The notes under the pieces are model-generated. The model had not been told where the DNA came from, did not search any database, and saw only the letters and a program-made list of their open reading frames with translations. Shown here piece after piece: positions 1 through 10,917 of a stretch of 64,000 nucleotides of DNA. Source of the DNA: Lates calcarifer (taxonomy: Eukaryota; Chordata; Actinopteri; Centropomidae); the NCBI RefSeq assembly GCF_001640805.2, contig NC_066851.1, forward strand, positions 23,217,493 to 23,281,492. The letters are read 5' to 3'. Made by a program: the position numbers and the translations under genes. How positions within the stretch are numbered: the first letter of the stretch is position 1; every line of letters starts with the position of its first letter.

Positions 1-117
1 CACAACTACTTTCTCAAATTTCAGAGTGAATAATGTAGAATTAAAATCAATAGATTACCTAAAGGTGTTACTTTAAGAATGTAAATGTAAAAGTAAATAA
101 ATACAGTTACACTTGTG

Positions 118-1542
118 TTACTCCACAAGACTGTTTATCTCTGATTTATCACTGATCTGTTCCACTGTCACAGAGACCTTCGGTGGTAACATCTTCACTG
201 GGAGATTATCCACAGTGTTAATGAATGGAAACATCTTCTCAGTGAAAGTGTGTGTGAAGGTGTGTATGTGTGTGTTAGTATCAGGATCAGAGAACGACAA
301 CTTTCCTCTGTTCCAGTCCAGATTCACTCTGATCCTCTGGAGCTTCTTCTGCAGTGAGAGAACAGTGGATGGAGCTGATGGTGACAGTGCTGAGTATTCA
401 CCTCCATAGAACCATATTCCCCATAATCCAGACCGTATGTTTCTCTTCCTCTGGACAGACTCTGCTATCACACCCACTTCCCAGTTTGTATTGTCTCCAA
501 CCTCGACATCCCAGCTGTGAGTCCCTGAGTTAAAACCCTCAGAGCCCAGGACAGAGCAGTCATAATCAAATCTCTCTGGATTGTCAGGAAGCTGCTGTTC
601 CTCTCCTTCACTCACACTGGTCAGATCTTCAGACAGGATCAGTTCTGGATGAGCAGTGTTTGGGTCCAGAACCACAGGACTGTAGGAGACCATGTCCTTC
701 ATCTTGTTCCAGATGTTGAAGGTCAGGTTGCCCAGGTGTTTGGCCTGGTCTATCAGAGCTCCTGAGAGCAGCTGGTGATCCTCCAGCAGGGGGCGCTGCT
801 GGACTCTTTCCACTGCAGCCTTGTAGTTGTTGAGGAATGAGACGTCTTCAGCTCTCAGCTCGTCCTCTGTGGCTCTGACTGTGTGTGAAAGAGCTGCTAT
901 CTCTCTGCTCAGAGCCTCCATCTTCTCCTTCATCATCTGACTCTTCTGCTCCTCTTCCTCCCTCAGTGCAGCCATCCTGGCCTCCTCTTCCTCTTCTAGA
1001 AACTGGTGAAGCTTCTTAAACTGCTCCTTAATCTGCCTCTCTGTGTGTCGGGCCTGGACCTTAATGTGATCTGCTGTTTGATCAAACTCCACTTTAACTT
1101 CTTCTAAACTCTTTAACTTCTCCTTTAAGGGCTCCAGAGTTTCCTGAAGTTCCTTCTTGTGTTGTTGTGCAGCTTCATCGATGGGACTGAAGCTGTGGTT
1201 TTTGTGTGTTACTGAATGTAGACAGATGACACACACTGGCTGCTGATGGTCCAGACAGAAGAGTTTGAGTTTCTCAGAGTGCAGACTGCAGAGAGCCTCT
1301 GAAGATCTCTGATCTCTCTCCTGTAAGAAGGACTCACACAGCTTCTTTAACACCAGGTTACAGGGTGGATCTGACCTTGAAGATCTTCTCTTACAAACTG
1401 GACAGTCTGGTGTTTGTTTCTCTCTCCACCATCTCTTCAGACAGTCTTTACAGAAGCTGTGGCTACATGACAGAACAACAGGATCTCTAAAGACCTCCTG
1501 ACAGACCGGACAGCAGAGATCCTCCTCTGATCTGGAAGCCAT
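118..1542 (-). CDS. TRIM family E3 ubiquitin ligase (RING, B-box, coiled coil, PRY-SPRY), TRIM35/NF7-like
   Basis: An open frame of 474 codons encodes a complete tripartite-motif protein, which would act as a RING E3 ubiquitin ligase in the cytosol. RING at residues 11-50 shows the full C3HC4 pattern (C11, C14, C26, H28, C31, C34, C47, C50). B-box type 2 at 85-116 has C85, H88, C96, H99, C104, C107, H113 and H116. A charged Glu/Lys-rich coiled coil follows at about 125-265, then PRY-SPRY at about 290-464 (LDPNTAHP and the [11 protein letters not shown] block). The coding sequence is a single exon, as in many expanded fish TRIM genes. The start is the first Met, directly before the RING, and lies 15 nt after a good splice acceptor. 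A partial paralogue at the right edge is nearly identical over much of the SPRY. Fish annotation often calls such genes TRIM35-like or NF7-like; the exact orthology is unresolved and substrates are unknown. The family reading is firm. Confidence 0.93.
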   Translation of the reverse strand: MASRSEEDLCCPVCQEVFRDPVVLSCSHSFCKDCLKRWWREKQTPDCPVCKRRSSRSDPPCNLVLKKLCESFLQERDQRSSEALCSLHSEKLKLFCLDHQQPVCVICLHSVTHKNHSFSPIDEAAQQHKKELQETLEPLKEKLKSLEEVKVEFDQTADHIKVQARHTERQIKEQFKKLHQFLEEEEEARMAALREEEEQKSQMMKEKMEALSREIAALSHTVRATEDELRAEDVSFLNNYKAAVERVQQRPLLEDHQLLSGALIDQAKHLGNLTFNIWNKMKDMVSYSPVVLDPNTAHPELILSEDLTSVSEGEEQQLPDNPERFDYDCSVLGSEGFNSGTHSWDVEVGDNTNWEVGVIAESVQRKRNIRSGLWGIWFYGGEYSALSPSAPSTVLSLQKKLQRIRVNLDWNRGKLSFSDPDTNTHIHTFTHTFTEKMFPFINTVDNLPVKMLPPKVSVTVEQISDKSEINSLVE

Positions 1543-1557
1543 TTAGTCTGAGTGAAG
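1543..1557 (-). other. 5'UTR part of TRIM coding exon and its splice acceptor
   Basis: Read on the minus strand, a tgtgttttcag acceptor lies 15 nt upstream of the TRIM start codon. It pairs with the donor at 1666-1667, implying a short 109-bp intron (1558-1666) inside the 5' untranslated region. Confidence 0.6.
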
Positions 1558-1628
1558 CTGAAAACACAGCAGACAGAAAGAACAGTCAGTCATGGCTCCC
1601 CTCCCTCCTCTACTAACTTCACTGAGAT

Positions 1629-1640
1629 TCACTTTCACTT
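1629..1640 (-). promoter_or_regulatory. tandem AAGTGA hexamer, IRF/ISRE-like element
   Basis: The minus strand reads AAGTGAAAGTGA, two head-to-tail copies of the hexamer known from virus-inducible interferon promoters and bound by IRF proteins. It lies in the small 5'UTR intron of the TRIM gene, close to the presumed promoter. It is short, so a chance match is possible. Confidence 0.4.
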
Positions 1641-1667
1641 TGAGTGGTGGTTTTAGTCAAACTCACC

Positions 1668-1900
1668 TTCAGTGTGTGGAGAGTCAGCAGGTTGAAGCAG
1701 CAGTGTTGTAGTTTTCCTCTTTTCTCTCCTGTAGCTGGACTCACTCAGAGGAAGCTGTTAGTTTGGTCTGAAGGTGAATCTGATCGAATGTTTTTCAGCC
1801 TGTGTCTCTTTAGAGAAGACGAGGAACAAACTGTTTCCTGGTCTGAGGTGAGTCATGTGAGGGGAGGAGCTTTGTCAGAGCTCCTCTTCATCCTCTACAC
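1668..1900 (-). other. probable noncoding first exon of the TRIM gene
   Basis: A minus-strand donor gaag|gtgagt ends at about 1667-1668 and fits the acceptor next to the TRIM start. The exon upstream of it would be untranslated. The transcription start cannot be placed, so the outer boundary is a guess. Confidence 0.45.
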
Positions 1901-2267
1901 AATGTTGCTTCACCTGTAACACCGGGTGAGTCTCATTCCACAGTTAAATGGATCTCATACATTTAAGTTTTTTTTTTTTTTTTTTAAATTTATTTCCGTC
2001 TTCACAAGGTGAATGATGAACCACTTCAAAGGCCTGACTGGGAGTGTCAGCTTCATGTAATTACTGTTACATAAGCAGGTCATACAAACTATAAACTATA
2101 TAATACACTGATACAATAGAGTATAGGATAGAATAATTTAATGTAAGTAAAGTAAAAACTCCTCTGAATACTACAGAGCCAACGACTTAGAAGAAGACAA
2201 GAATCAAAAATCTGACATGTGACTGCAGAACAACATATTTAGGCTTTTTCATTTGTAGAAGAGCCTG

Positions 2268-2385
2268 CTAGCAGCTGTGGTTTTAGCTAAATGCTAGCAT
2301 CACCATGCTAAAACACTCCCAATGCTAATGCTAGCATGCTAATATTCAGCAGGTTTAAGGTTCATGATGATCGTACAAGTTTAAA
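2268..2385 (+). repeat. GCTA-rich dispersed teleost repeat fragment
   Basis: The sequence is built of repeated atGCTAgc/atGCTAac words followed by a ttcagcaggttta segment. This order (GCTA-rich part, then ..agcaggt..) is one I recall from a widespread interspersed repeat in percomorph genomes. The class is not known to me. Confidence 0.5.
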
Positions 2386-2901
2386 TTCATTTCACAGTTG
2401 CTGTGATATTTCAGTGATGGACCAACTGACACTGACAATTTAAATAGCATTGATTTACAGTATTGCTATTTGTATCAGCCTTTTCACTGCGGAGGAAAAC
2501 CAAAGGAAACATCTGATCCAAACAGAACATCACCATCAGAGCAGAACAGGACTGTGTGAACACTGCATTCATTCACAGTGTTAGCAGGACTACAGCAATT
2601 AGACGTGTTTGACAGTTTGTTTAATGTCGTACTGTATTCTGTATCTCATCTCATTCCTGCTCCTGTTAACACCCACTGATTATCATCCAACACCGACAAG
2701 TAGTCTGTCGAGATCACCTGAGATATTACAGCAGCCTGTGTGTGTGTGGTGTGTGTGTGTTGTCAGTAAACGTGCACAGTGCCAAACGCTCCCGTGAGAC
2801 GCCCTTAATTGGCCCACTTGCATCATGGGGTATCAAACATATGTGACAGCTCAGGTGGGACAGCTGCCGTCTGCTGTAACAGGCTGAACCCTGCAGACGG
2901 G

Positions 2902-2936
2902 CCTCTCTCTCTCTCTCTCTGTCTCTTCTCTCTCTC

Positions 2937-2979
<43 letters not shown>
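2902..2979 (+). repeat. (CT)n microsatellite
   Basis: An almost pure CT dinucleotide run of about 78 nt with a few gtct interruptions. Confidence 0.9.
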
Positions 2980-2980
<1 letters not shown>

Positions 2981-3591
2981 AATGTATGGAGGCTTATTAA
3001 AGGAAAAGCTGCTGTTGGGAAAAGGCTCAATAAATTGCTGAAGTTGGCTTTAAATTGATGTGGGAGGAGAAGAGTCCATGAGTCCAGTTATGGGAAGCAG
3101 TCAGCTTGAATGTCTGGCAGTTTACAGCACAGACAGTAACATTTATCTCAACTGAAAGTGACAGTGATGTTATGTATGACACTGAGGAGTAAAACAGTTT
3201 CTCATGAAGCTTTGTATGGAGGTTTTTCAGGGAAACACGTGACTGAGGATGAACGAGGCTTCGGTTTCAGCACTTTACCACTTATTGAAATAAATATTTT
3301 CTCTGTTTCTTCTTCACCTTGAAACACATCGTACTCTCATCTCTCTGGCTCTGCAGTTTCTGCATGTGATCCAGTCTCCACTGTCTCTGTGATGGAGTCC
3401 ACACCAGGCAGGGGGAGGTGAAGAAACCTTCAAAATAAAAGCTTCCCCCTCTCTCTCCTGAGTCACATACATTTGCCCAAATGAACTCCTCTTTAAATCA
3501 GCCATTCCCTTTTCTCCCTCTCTCTCTCTCTCTGTGAAGTCAAACCAAGTAACAACAATAACTACAGTTCATGAAAAAGTATTAGGTCATT

Positions 3592-3647
3592 AATGAGGCT
3601 TCGAGTGATGAATCTTTTGGGGATACACTCGGCTGTGAAGCCTCATT
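3592..3647. repeat. 11-bp inverted repeat with GAGGCTTC arms
   Basis: aatgaggcttc at 3592-3602 is repeated as its exact reverse complement at 3637-3647, and a near copy (aaagcctcattt) follows at 3656-3667. Related gaggcttcggtt sequence occurs near 3255. This looks like a small non-autonomous element or its end; class unknown. Confidence 0.45.
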
Positions 3648-4999
3648 GCTTCTGGAAAGCCTCATTTCACCATCATTACAAACAGAGTGCTTAAAGGTGG
3701 CTGTAAAGAGTCTGTAGTTTGTTCCTACATAAACAAACAGCAGCTGTGTCACAGCAGTTACATCACTTTCCAGAAACCATGAATCTAAAAATGTATTAAA
3801 ACTTCCATGAGAATTTCTCAAACCACTGCTCAAGTATAATCCATCATCCATATAGTCGATGCTGCAGAGTTTAGTTTTCTCTAAAACTATTTCCTCTCTA
3901 CTAGTTTATGACTCTGGGCTCATTGGCATGATGCAGAATGACTTTAGGATCGATCACACCTCCGCTGATCTGAACTGTGTACACACACTGACCACATCGC
4001 CATAAACTGTTGTGTCATTTGATACATAAACAGAAGTTGTAGTCGAAGTCATAAAGATGTTGTTTTTCCTGAAGCGTTGATCCATATTCTCCAAAACTAC
4101 AGTATTTACAAAATGATCACATCATAGACCCTGTATCCAAAAATGACGTTTCTATACAGCTCGTTAGCAACAGTGACAGAAACACACATAATGAGGAACA
4201 CTGGATGTATCTGCTGAATGTTCACAAACTTTCTTATGTTTCACAGCACTAAGAGTTAGTTAGAGTTCAGGACAGACTGTGGTCTTAGTAAAATATTGAA
4301 AAGGTCAAAGGTGACAGGAAGGAGAAAACACAATGTGTTTACTTAGTTAATATTTAACTGAAACCACTGTCGTTCCTCAGCCTTAACAAGGCTGCTTTTG
4401 CTGCTTCAGCCTAACCACACACCAGCCTCAGAAACTAAGGTCTCAGGACTGCAGCGAAACCACAGATGTAATTGGGAAAATAAATGAGGAGTAAATAAAT
4501 CTCATTTTTAGGAGAAAGCGTTGTAAGTCTGTGGTGTGTGTTGCCTCCTGCTCCTCTACTGATTTGCAAACTCTAAAATCAAATCTTACAGACTGACGAT
4601 TTTCATTTTGTACTCATCTGAGAGTTTTGTCGTTAATAAACCTCCACAGTTTTGGAGCGAGAGAAAATGAGGAGCCAGTTTTTGTGTGTGTGCACTTTGT
4701 ATTGTCTGAACCACTGATCTGACTCATTTAGAACAGTGAGTGTGTGAGTGTGTTTGAGAGACAGAGTGCTGTGTTGAGATGGAGGGAAAGTTTTTGGCCC
4801 AGCACCACACAGTGAGCATCATCACTTGGGTAAAGTACTTGAGTTCAGGTCCATTACACAGGTTGTGCTGAGGCTGTGTTTGTCCTTTAAAGCACAGACG
4901 ACTGATTCAGGAATTCAGTCTTGTTCTTCTGCTCCATGCTTTGTAAAAACTTCCTGGACAAAATGTCTGACATCTGAACAACGCCCGTCTACATCAGCT

Positions 5000-7900
5000 G
5001 AGTGAAGGCCACCTCTCAGTTTTTGCATCTCGCCACAAAACTGCTGCACGTGTCTTGGACGTTGGACGGTGAGGAGCGTCTCCACGGGGATTTGATGACT
5101 GTAATCACTCTAATTACACCGCATCACTAACCCCCAATTATGCCCAATCAGCATTCAGCAGGCGGGCGCTGTTGTTCATGTGGAACAGGCGCTCGCAGCC
5201 ACCAGCCTTGGAGCGAGCCGCGCACCAGCCTGCGAGCCTGACAAATGTATTTCTGGATACAACGGCTCCAGAGAGACACTTTGAATCTTTACATTGACAA
5301 AATGCTCAGTTCCAGATGAGCAAAAAAAATCTGCTTCTGCAGCTCTTAATCTGAGCACTGGTTATTTGTGGCTCCATCGCTCATTGAGTAGAAAAGAGTA
5401 AATGTCACATGGTGGAGATCAAAGGCAGCAGAGGGACAACTCTTGCTCCTCATTTGGGGAAAGAAAGAGGGAAGAGATGAGGATAGAGGTATCGAACCCC
5501 CCGGCGCCGATCAATGCACCGCCTGCACATCTGGAGGGAGGCATAGCTGCATCCCTCCTCATTGATCTCAGAATTAATTAGTCCAGCTTCCATCAGTGCT
5601 GCCTGCCTCTCGCTAGCCCTAAAAAAAAAAAGAGGAGAGGGGGCAGGGGATCGAATATCAAAGCTCTGATCAAACTTACCCAACTGCGAACGCCAGTGCC
5701 CCCACCAGACCTCCAACCCAGGGCCAGACGCTGGTCGTCCTGTCGACGGCGGTTCAGAAGAGGCACTGGAATAAAAACAACAGCATTTGTTGGAGGAGAA
5801 GTTGGTGTGATGGTAGAGAATGCAGGAGTGAGGTGAGGATGAGAATAGCACAGCCCAGGGACCTGGTGGTAAATGGGTTTTGTCCAGTATAGACACGTCT
5901 GTGTTGTAGTGGTCAATAAAAAGAGCTCCATTACCCTCGGTGGATAAAGGGTCGTTGCAGGGCTGGATTAATCTGTGAGGGGAAGTCGAGGAGGCAAACT
6001 CCTACTGACCCCAACCACCACTCTCTGAGCACTGTGTATAAATACAGACTACAAAGCAGAATATACATTAAACAGCCAGAAACAAACTGGTTCTCTGTGT
6101 CCACTAGTCTGAGGTCATTTCAACAAAACTTTATTTAGGAATATGAACCATGTTCGTACTGAGGTCAGGACGTCTGTGGAGGTAATCAACCATCTTCACC
6201 AAAGAGATTCTGTTGCCTGAACCTGCCTCAGTTTTATACAACACTATTGTAAGTTGGTGTTTCCTGTTTTGCCTGGTTAGGAGTCGAACAGTGGGACTTC
6301 CTCTTTCTCTGTTGTGCTGCAGAGGGACGACGCTCCACTGCCTAAAACTTAATAAGCATGTGGTGTCACCTGATGGGGGCATGAACAGCTCGCTGTGGCA
6401 TTTAGCAAAGCCTCTTCCGCTGCAGTTTAATTGCAGACTCCTTTCTGAAACACAAATGTAAATGTTTTTTTCCTCTTCCAGGCGGACAGTGAGGAAGCTT
6501 TCGAAGGAGGCGCCTGAAGTAACCTGCCTGTGATCACTTTGTCTCGCTGTTATTGCTAATTACAACCATGCTGCTCATGCTGCAGTTTGCGTCCCTCTCT
6601 GAATCCCCCCCTTTCCTCCATCTGAGGGTTCCAGCTTGAATAGGCTTATTTTGGAGCAGTAATTCTGTAGCTTTTAGTTAATCACTCCCCCTCTTAATCT
6701 TGGTTACACAGCAGCAGTTGCAGTGGTGTAAAAGCACACACACACACATTGACACAGGATGCAGTTAAATAAAGGCCTCAGGAGCAGGAAACAGAAGACA
6801 TAAAATCAGAGCCATATTAGAGGACTGTCAACAAGAGGAAGTAGTCATAAGACTTCTCCCTTAAGAAATAAAGAGCCAGATGCATTTTAATTTCACTCAC
6901 ACGGGGTCCTCATTGATATTTGGGCCATACTGGGGCCATACCAGTGTGTAGGCTGGGTGGTAACCAGTAAACTATTTGTATGTTTGTGTATGTGGAAAAA
7001 GCTTTTCCTTCACTGTATATATGCATGATCCCCAGAGGAAGAATCAAAGTCTTGGCATTGGGTGAAAATTTCAGCGACTGACTGGCCATGATCCTGAAAG
7101 CTGATGCCCAGATTACATTTAAATTATCTGTACATTCATGATGGATGTTATTGATCCTCTGGAGAGCATCTGCACTGATTTCTCATTTTCACTGATTTTA
7201 GTTTTACTGCCTCTGTTTTATCTGCCTGCCAGTGCAGACATTACAGACTTGAATTACATCAACTTAGATGACAGCTTACAATAAAGTGCGCCCGCCTCAA
7301 GGCAAAAGATTCTGATTTACATTACTTCCTTTATCCCTAGATTTCTGTGAAATATATTGGAAAGTGGCAGCGCTTACACAGGGCTTTGGGTGACTCACTC
7401 ACTTTCCTCAGTGACAAACTCATGATACCAAACAGGAAATCTCTCATTTTAAGACACTGTCACTGTTTTTGTGGACGTCTCTCAGGAAACTGCTACAGCT
7501 TCAAGACAAGTACAATCATTTCCCCCGATGATGACACTTCAAGACAAGGTCCTAAAATAAACTAGTGGATGAAATAATGAATATCAAATCTCTATTTCCA
7601 TGTTTGAAATAAAGGACAAAATGAAATGAAATAACAGGACATGACAACATGCGAACTGAGGAATAGGAAATGAAAGGAAGGTGCCAGGATGTTCAAATGT
7701 AGTATTTTGAGTTTTCCATAACACACACTAACATGAGAGGCCAGTACTCAAAATATGAATCTGCTTCTGGGAAGAAACCACACTCATCAGCAGAGAAAAC
7801 GTACGAACCCCTTTAATGCAGAGACTAAACAAAGTACAGAAACCAATAAACAGAACTCTAGACCTGCACGACACAAAACAAAAGACACCAGCATCAATTA

Positions 7901-9700
7901 AACAGAAAACTCGCTGCCGCCTGTCCATGTGCGTGCGTTTGTGCATGAACACGTCGCTGGATTTTTGGGTCAGGAGGTTTCGTGTTGACGTTCCTCCAAC
8001 TACAAGCGACGGCAGAGAGGAGAAAAGTCATCAGACGACTTCAGGGGGAGTGAAATCAGGCTTTTAAAGCGCTCTGGCCCGCCACCTTGGTCAGGGAGTT
8101 GGAGGGAGAGCGGCTGTGCGAGGGTGCGGAGTGGTTTTTACACGATCTGACAGTCTGTTTCTCAGCATGGTGCATTAAGTCGTGTTAAATATTTAGCTGC
8201 GCTGCCTTGAAACAGCCAAAATGGATGTTTAGAGTCCTCAGTGGACTTCTAACCTCCTCTGGCCTGCTTCCTAGTTACCCAGCATTCCCTCCTAATAAAC
8301 ACGTAGAGCTCTGTCAGAGCATCTGCTGCCTTTACTGGAATTAATTGATTCTGCAGAAACATGAGAATCATGTAAAAGCAACAAATAAATGGTCCCAATG
8401 AAACGTTTAAGAGCGTGTGGAGACGCAGAGCGTCCAGTGTTTGATTGATACACAAAGATGATTCCAATCCAGATTGAACCAATACGATGGCCCAGTTGGA
8501 AAGAATCCAGACTGAAAATACATCTGCTTTACTGCCATAAATAAACTGGTGCAGTGACAAAGAAGACAGTCACAGCTGAAATAAGTGAGAGGATTTTAAA
8601 TTGATCCCACAGACGTCTGTCTCCTACACAGCAGGAAGTGAATGAAATCTAAATTCAAAGTCAGTCGATATCAAACAGTGTTTGTCTTCTCCACATGATG
8701 CTTCATCGTAAAACTAAAAACCAACATGAACGCTCTCTGTCTGAAACCACATACAAGCCTGTTGGAAATGATGTTCCTGCTGCAAACTGGACTCAGACGT
8801 GCTGTTTGTAAATGTGTGGGAGTGTGTTATGACTCTTTATGTCTCCCAACATCTGTGCAATCCTCACACACTTAGATCTAAAATCACACTAATGGACCAT
8901 GTAGGAGTGAGACTAAATCATCCACATGGACGTAAACACAAGCTGCAGTGAATTAGACAAAGGAATCAAACAAGTTCAGCGATGTTTTACAGATTTCATT
9001 TTGGCTGCGGCGGTGTGTTGGTCCTGCTGAGTCTCTCTGACAGCGCTGTGAGGAAGTCACCTGAGGTGATATTAAAGTATTAAAGAGCTGCGTCCTAATT
9101 AAGGGACTGCTTCGTTTGAAGGTCGTGGCTAATGAAGGTGTGGCCTTTAGAGTCCAGGATGAACTTAGACCTCCTTCCTAGATGAGACAGTCAAACCTCA
9201 AAGAGACCAAACTGTGCATTCTCATCAGCCCTTAAAGGAAAGGTCATCGGTCGCAGGAAAAGATGGAGTCGTTCCTGAACCTGACAAAGATGTTCCCCAG
9301 CTCTGTGTTCCCTTAATTTGACATGGGCTACCATGGGAACTCAGCAAAGGGGATTTAAAACCACCAGAAAAAAGAGAGGAAGTGATTGTGAAGCTGGTTG
9401 TGGGAAGAGAAAAGACGACACCAGGAAATGCAGATTATAGAAAGTTAGCTCTGTCAGTGTGGAGGCTGTAGGTGGTGGCCTTGCATTTTATTTATCATTT
9501 TTAAATCAGGGTTGTTTTGGTCTGAGCGCTCACTAACCGACTCTGTCCTCAACATCACACACAGTTACAGCAGCTTTCATTCAGTCTCCTAATCAAGCTT
9601 CACACCAGGTTTATGGGCGAGTGAGAAAACACAATAACTGAGTTTAACAGAAGAAACTAAATGTTAAATGAGAGCTGGTCACAGCGACAGGAGAGGATCC
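5000..9700. other. intergenic, no gene recognised
   Basis: I find no convincing exon. Parts with balanced composition and homeodomain-like TAATTA words (about 5090-5150, 6530-6720, 9050-9150) have the look of conserved noncoding sequence, but conservation cannot be tested from one genome. Confidence 0.4.
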
Positions 9701-9703
9701 ACG

Positions 9704-9706
<3 letters not shown>

Positions 9707-9756
<50 letters not shown>
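9707..9756 (+). repeat. (CA)25 microsatellite
   Basis: A 50-nt pure CA run, separated by 20 nt from a (TG)21 run on the same strand, so that the two arms are complementary. Confidence 0.95.
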
Positions 9757-9757
<1 letters not shown>

Positions 9758-9775
9758 CTTTGTTGTATGTCATGG

Positions 9776-9776
<1 letters not shown>

Positions 9777-9818
<42 letters not shown>
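9777..9818 (+). repeat. (TG)21 microsatellite
   Basis: A 42-nt pure TG run forming the right arm of an inverted pair with the CA run at 9707-9756. Confidence 0.95.
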
Positions 9819-9820
<2 letters not shown>

Positions 9821-10221
9821 CTCGCGGCTCCTCCAGCAGCATTATTTCTGGCAGGAGAGTGGGAGGATTCATACGCTCTAATATTTTTCTGTCTTCATTG
9901 ACAGAGAAAAAAAAGTTAAAAGCTTTAATCTCATTCATGTTTTCATGTCGAGTCAAACAACCACAGCATCATGACTTTTTTGGATCTCATTAACATCACA
10001 AAAATGGTTCTTATGACATGTACATCCTCATTATGCACTGTGGCATTGATGGGAAAATCCCTATAGGCGATGCATTTCCACATCACAGTGCTAATGTGGA
10101 TTGAACTCTGCGTCTTTTGTTTTTATATCGAGAATCACAAAATGGCAAAGATTAGCCCGAGGCAATATGGGATTAAAGGACTTATATTAATATACATACA
10201 TTCATTACCACATGAGGATTA

Positions 10222-10917
10222 CAGAGAGGAGAGACATCCAGACAGAGAGAGAGAGAGAGAGAGAAGGAGAGGAGGAGAGGAGAGGAGGAAACAGGAGTAG
10301 GGAGAAGAAGAAACAAGGAGATTTGGAAAGGAAAGGAAAGGAGAGCAGGAGAGAGGAGCAAAGAGAAGAGAAAGAAACTAGATGAGATGAGGATCAAGGA
10401 AGAGAGGAGAAAGATGCAAAGAAGGTGTGAAGAGAAAAGAAGAAGAGGAGAGAGAGAGAGAGCGTAGAGGAAAAAAGAGAAGATTGGAAACCAGAGGGGA
10501 GGAGGAGAGGAAGCAAGGACAGAGTGAAGCAGCAAAAACAACCAGAGAAGAAGAGAAAGAAAAAATAAACAAGAACAGAGGGAGGAAACCAGGAGAGGAA
10601 AGAAGAGAGGAGAGGAGGAAATGGAAGTGCAGAAGAAAAAAGAAAAGGTGAAAAAGAGGAGGAGAGAGAAGTGAGTGAGATTAGAGAATTGGAGGGATGG
10701 AGAATAAATGCTGCAGCATAAAAGAGAAAGAGACATGGGGACAAAAACAGAAAGAAATGGAAAAAATCAAAAAGAGTAAAAGAGATGAGAGAGAGATAAG
10801 AGATGCAGAGAAAATGGAGATGGAGGAAGAGGAAGGGGGGGGGGGCTGCCTCTGCAATGATTTGGCAGAAGCAGAGAGAGAGGAGAAGAGAGCAGAAAGA
10901 AACAGAGGGAGGAGTGT
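10222..10917 (+). repeat. long polypurine (GA-rich) tract
   Basis: About 700 nt are overwhelmingly A and G on the plus strand, with only scattered pyrimidines and an 11-nt G run near 10838. The tract produces long spurious open frames of Glu/Arg/Lys on one strand and Ser/Leu/Phe on the other. These are compositional artefacts, not genes. Confidence 0.85.

Larger units (their letters stand above)
1920..5000. other. intergenic: repeat remnants and simple sequence, no gene seen
   Basis: No open frame here looks like a conserved protein. The stretch holds a poly(T) run (about 1967-1985), a GCTA-rich dispersed repeat (about 2270-2380), a (CT)n tract (2902-2979) and a GAGGCTTC inverted repeat (3592-3647). 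Confidence 0.6.

Noticed and set aside
5450..5931. Minus-strand frames of 112 and 148 codons
   Set aside because: Overlapping frames with low-complexity Ser/Pro/Phe content and no conserved motif.
9657..9993. Overlapping open frames on both strands around the CA/TG repeats
   Set aside because: They are translations of dinucleotide repeats (His-Thr and Cys-Val runs) with no start context or conserved sequence.
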